A stretch of 64,000 bases of DNA from Reticulitermes speratus (taxonomy: Eukaryota; Arthropoda; Insecta; Blattodea; Rhinotermitidae), in assembly GCA_021186555.1 (NCBI GenBank), contig JAJKFL010000003.1, positions 28,508,908 to 28,572,907 of the forward strand, in the 5' to 3' direction. Numbering within the stretch: the stretch's first letter is position 1; each line of letters begins with the position of its first letter. The translations under genes and the position numbers were made by a program. Under the pieces are notes generated by a model that saw only the letters and a program-made list of their open reading frames with translations, was not told where the DNA came from and did no database searches. Below, piece after piece: positions 63,373 through 64,000 of the stretch.

Positions 63373-64000
63373 CTTAACCCTTTACTGCCGAACGTCCAGT
63401 ATAGGGTCGCCCTTTAAATATGGCAAAAGACCGAACGACCAGTATAGTGGTCGCCAGCAGTGTGTCGAATTGAAATGCATTTTTTTCACCCCTATCGCAG
63501 GTACTGCTAATGATTTGTACTCAGTAGGTCCCCTGAAAGTTAGGGCTTCTTCGTGGAGTGAGAATTACTCCCCCTCCTCCCCTCGAACCCCTCCAAAAGC
63601 CCGTTTTAGATGTCAACACTTTTCAAATGCCTATTTCTCTTAGGTGACTAATAGCATTCCAAACACAGCATGGGTTTGTTTATCTCCTCGAACTGGAGTC
63701 TAGTGTAGCTTGAATTACAACAGTGGGCTATGACACGAGTACTAATTGACGGGCTGAAAGGTTTTAAGTGGCGTACTGTAACGCATATTTAATACATATA
63801 CGAATGCAAAATGTCTTTTAACTCTGCTATAGAAATTTATTCAAACTTTGTAAATAAATTTATCGCAATTTTTGTTTCAACATGATATTTCATACAGTGT
63901 CCCTCATATATCTTACAGTCATCCTCTCTTTTTCTCTCACCTTCTTGCAATATTTTATAATAGAATATATTTACATTCACACATATACATGAACATACAC
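63373..64000 (+). mobile_element. piggyBac-like element, left end (continues outside)
   Basis: TTAA at 63,373-63,376 is followed by CCCTTTACTGCCGAACGTCC, a C-rich start as in Uribo-like piggyBac ends. Inside, ACCAGTATAGTGGTCG (about 63,439) is an imperfect palindrome related to GTCCAGTATAGGGTCGCC (about 63,395). No transposase is reached before the window ends; 63,500-64,000 is non-coding and AT-rich. Confidence 0.6.

Overview
The window is a stretch of a large, transposon-packed arthropod (almost certainly insect) nuclear genome. The clearest host anchor is three spliced exons matching ZRANB2 (about 50.7-54.3 kb, + strand). The repeat fauna (gypsy/errantivirus-type LTR elements with env, mariner/Tc1, PIF/Harbinger, hAT, piggyBac, LINEs, tRNA-derived SINEs) fits a hemimetabolous insect. 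The C-terminal wording of the first LINE (2.4-3.6 kb) and the style of the second resemble what I remember from cockroaches/termites, but that assignment is a guess. There are no prokaryotic features and no CRISPR array.

Layout. 0-5.5 kb: a broken conserved ORF, a PIF/Harbinger MITE, a decayed copy of a virus-like gene with a C-terminal zinc ribbon, a LINE, and a piggyBac N-terminal remnant. 5.5-13.8 kb: an errantivirus-type element (gag, PR, RT, RNase H, IN, env) interrupted by a Harbinger fragment, a solo LTR and a mariner MITE; for the last two the reading frame can be restored exactly across the insertion. 13.8-21.0 kb: the most unusual part. Three copies of the same env tail and two LTRs alternate with two blocks of DNA-virus-like genes: an adenain-like cysteine protease, a zinc-ribbon protein, a 'WEE(V/L)P' protein and two 'TKY(V/I)' proteins. 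21.0-29.0 kb: a second, different gypsy element whose integrase holds a mariner that itself holds another mariner. 29.0-36.0 kb: a Tc1-like transposase fragment, a Polinton/Maverick-type DNA polymerase B relic, a second copy of the solo LTR, and a hAT element with both ends and its 8-bp target duplication.

36-50 kb is mostly non-coding, with SINEs, a piggyBac relic (43.9-45.5 kb), a hAT MITE (46.4 kb) and a minisatellite (48.4-48.9 kb). 50.7-54.3 kb holds ZRANB2 exons 1-3, which carry two lesions: the intron 1 donor reads CT instead of GT, and a conserved Trp codon of exon 3 is TAG. An 800-bp foldback element, another piggyBac relic, a LINE with a 774-codon uninterrupted reading frame, a Tc1-type element inside that LINE and a piggyBac-like terminus fill the rest.

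Most genes here are parasites of the genome and do not form a working pathway. The strongest candidate for something under-described is the set of co-located virus-like genes (1.2-1.7, 13.9-17.0 and 18.3-19.7 kb), possibly related to the polymerase B relic at 30-32 kb. A second candidate is a signal-peptide-like mini-exon inside the errantivirus LTR, ending at a splice donor and conserved between two diverged LTR copies.
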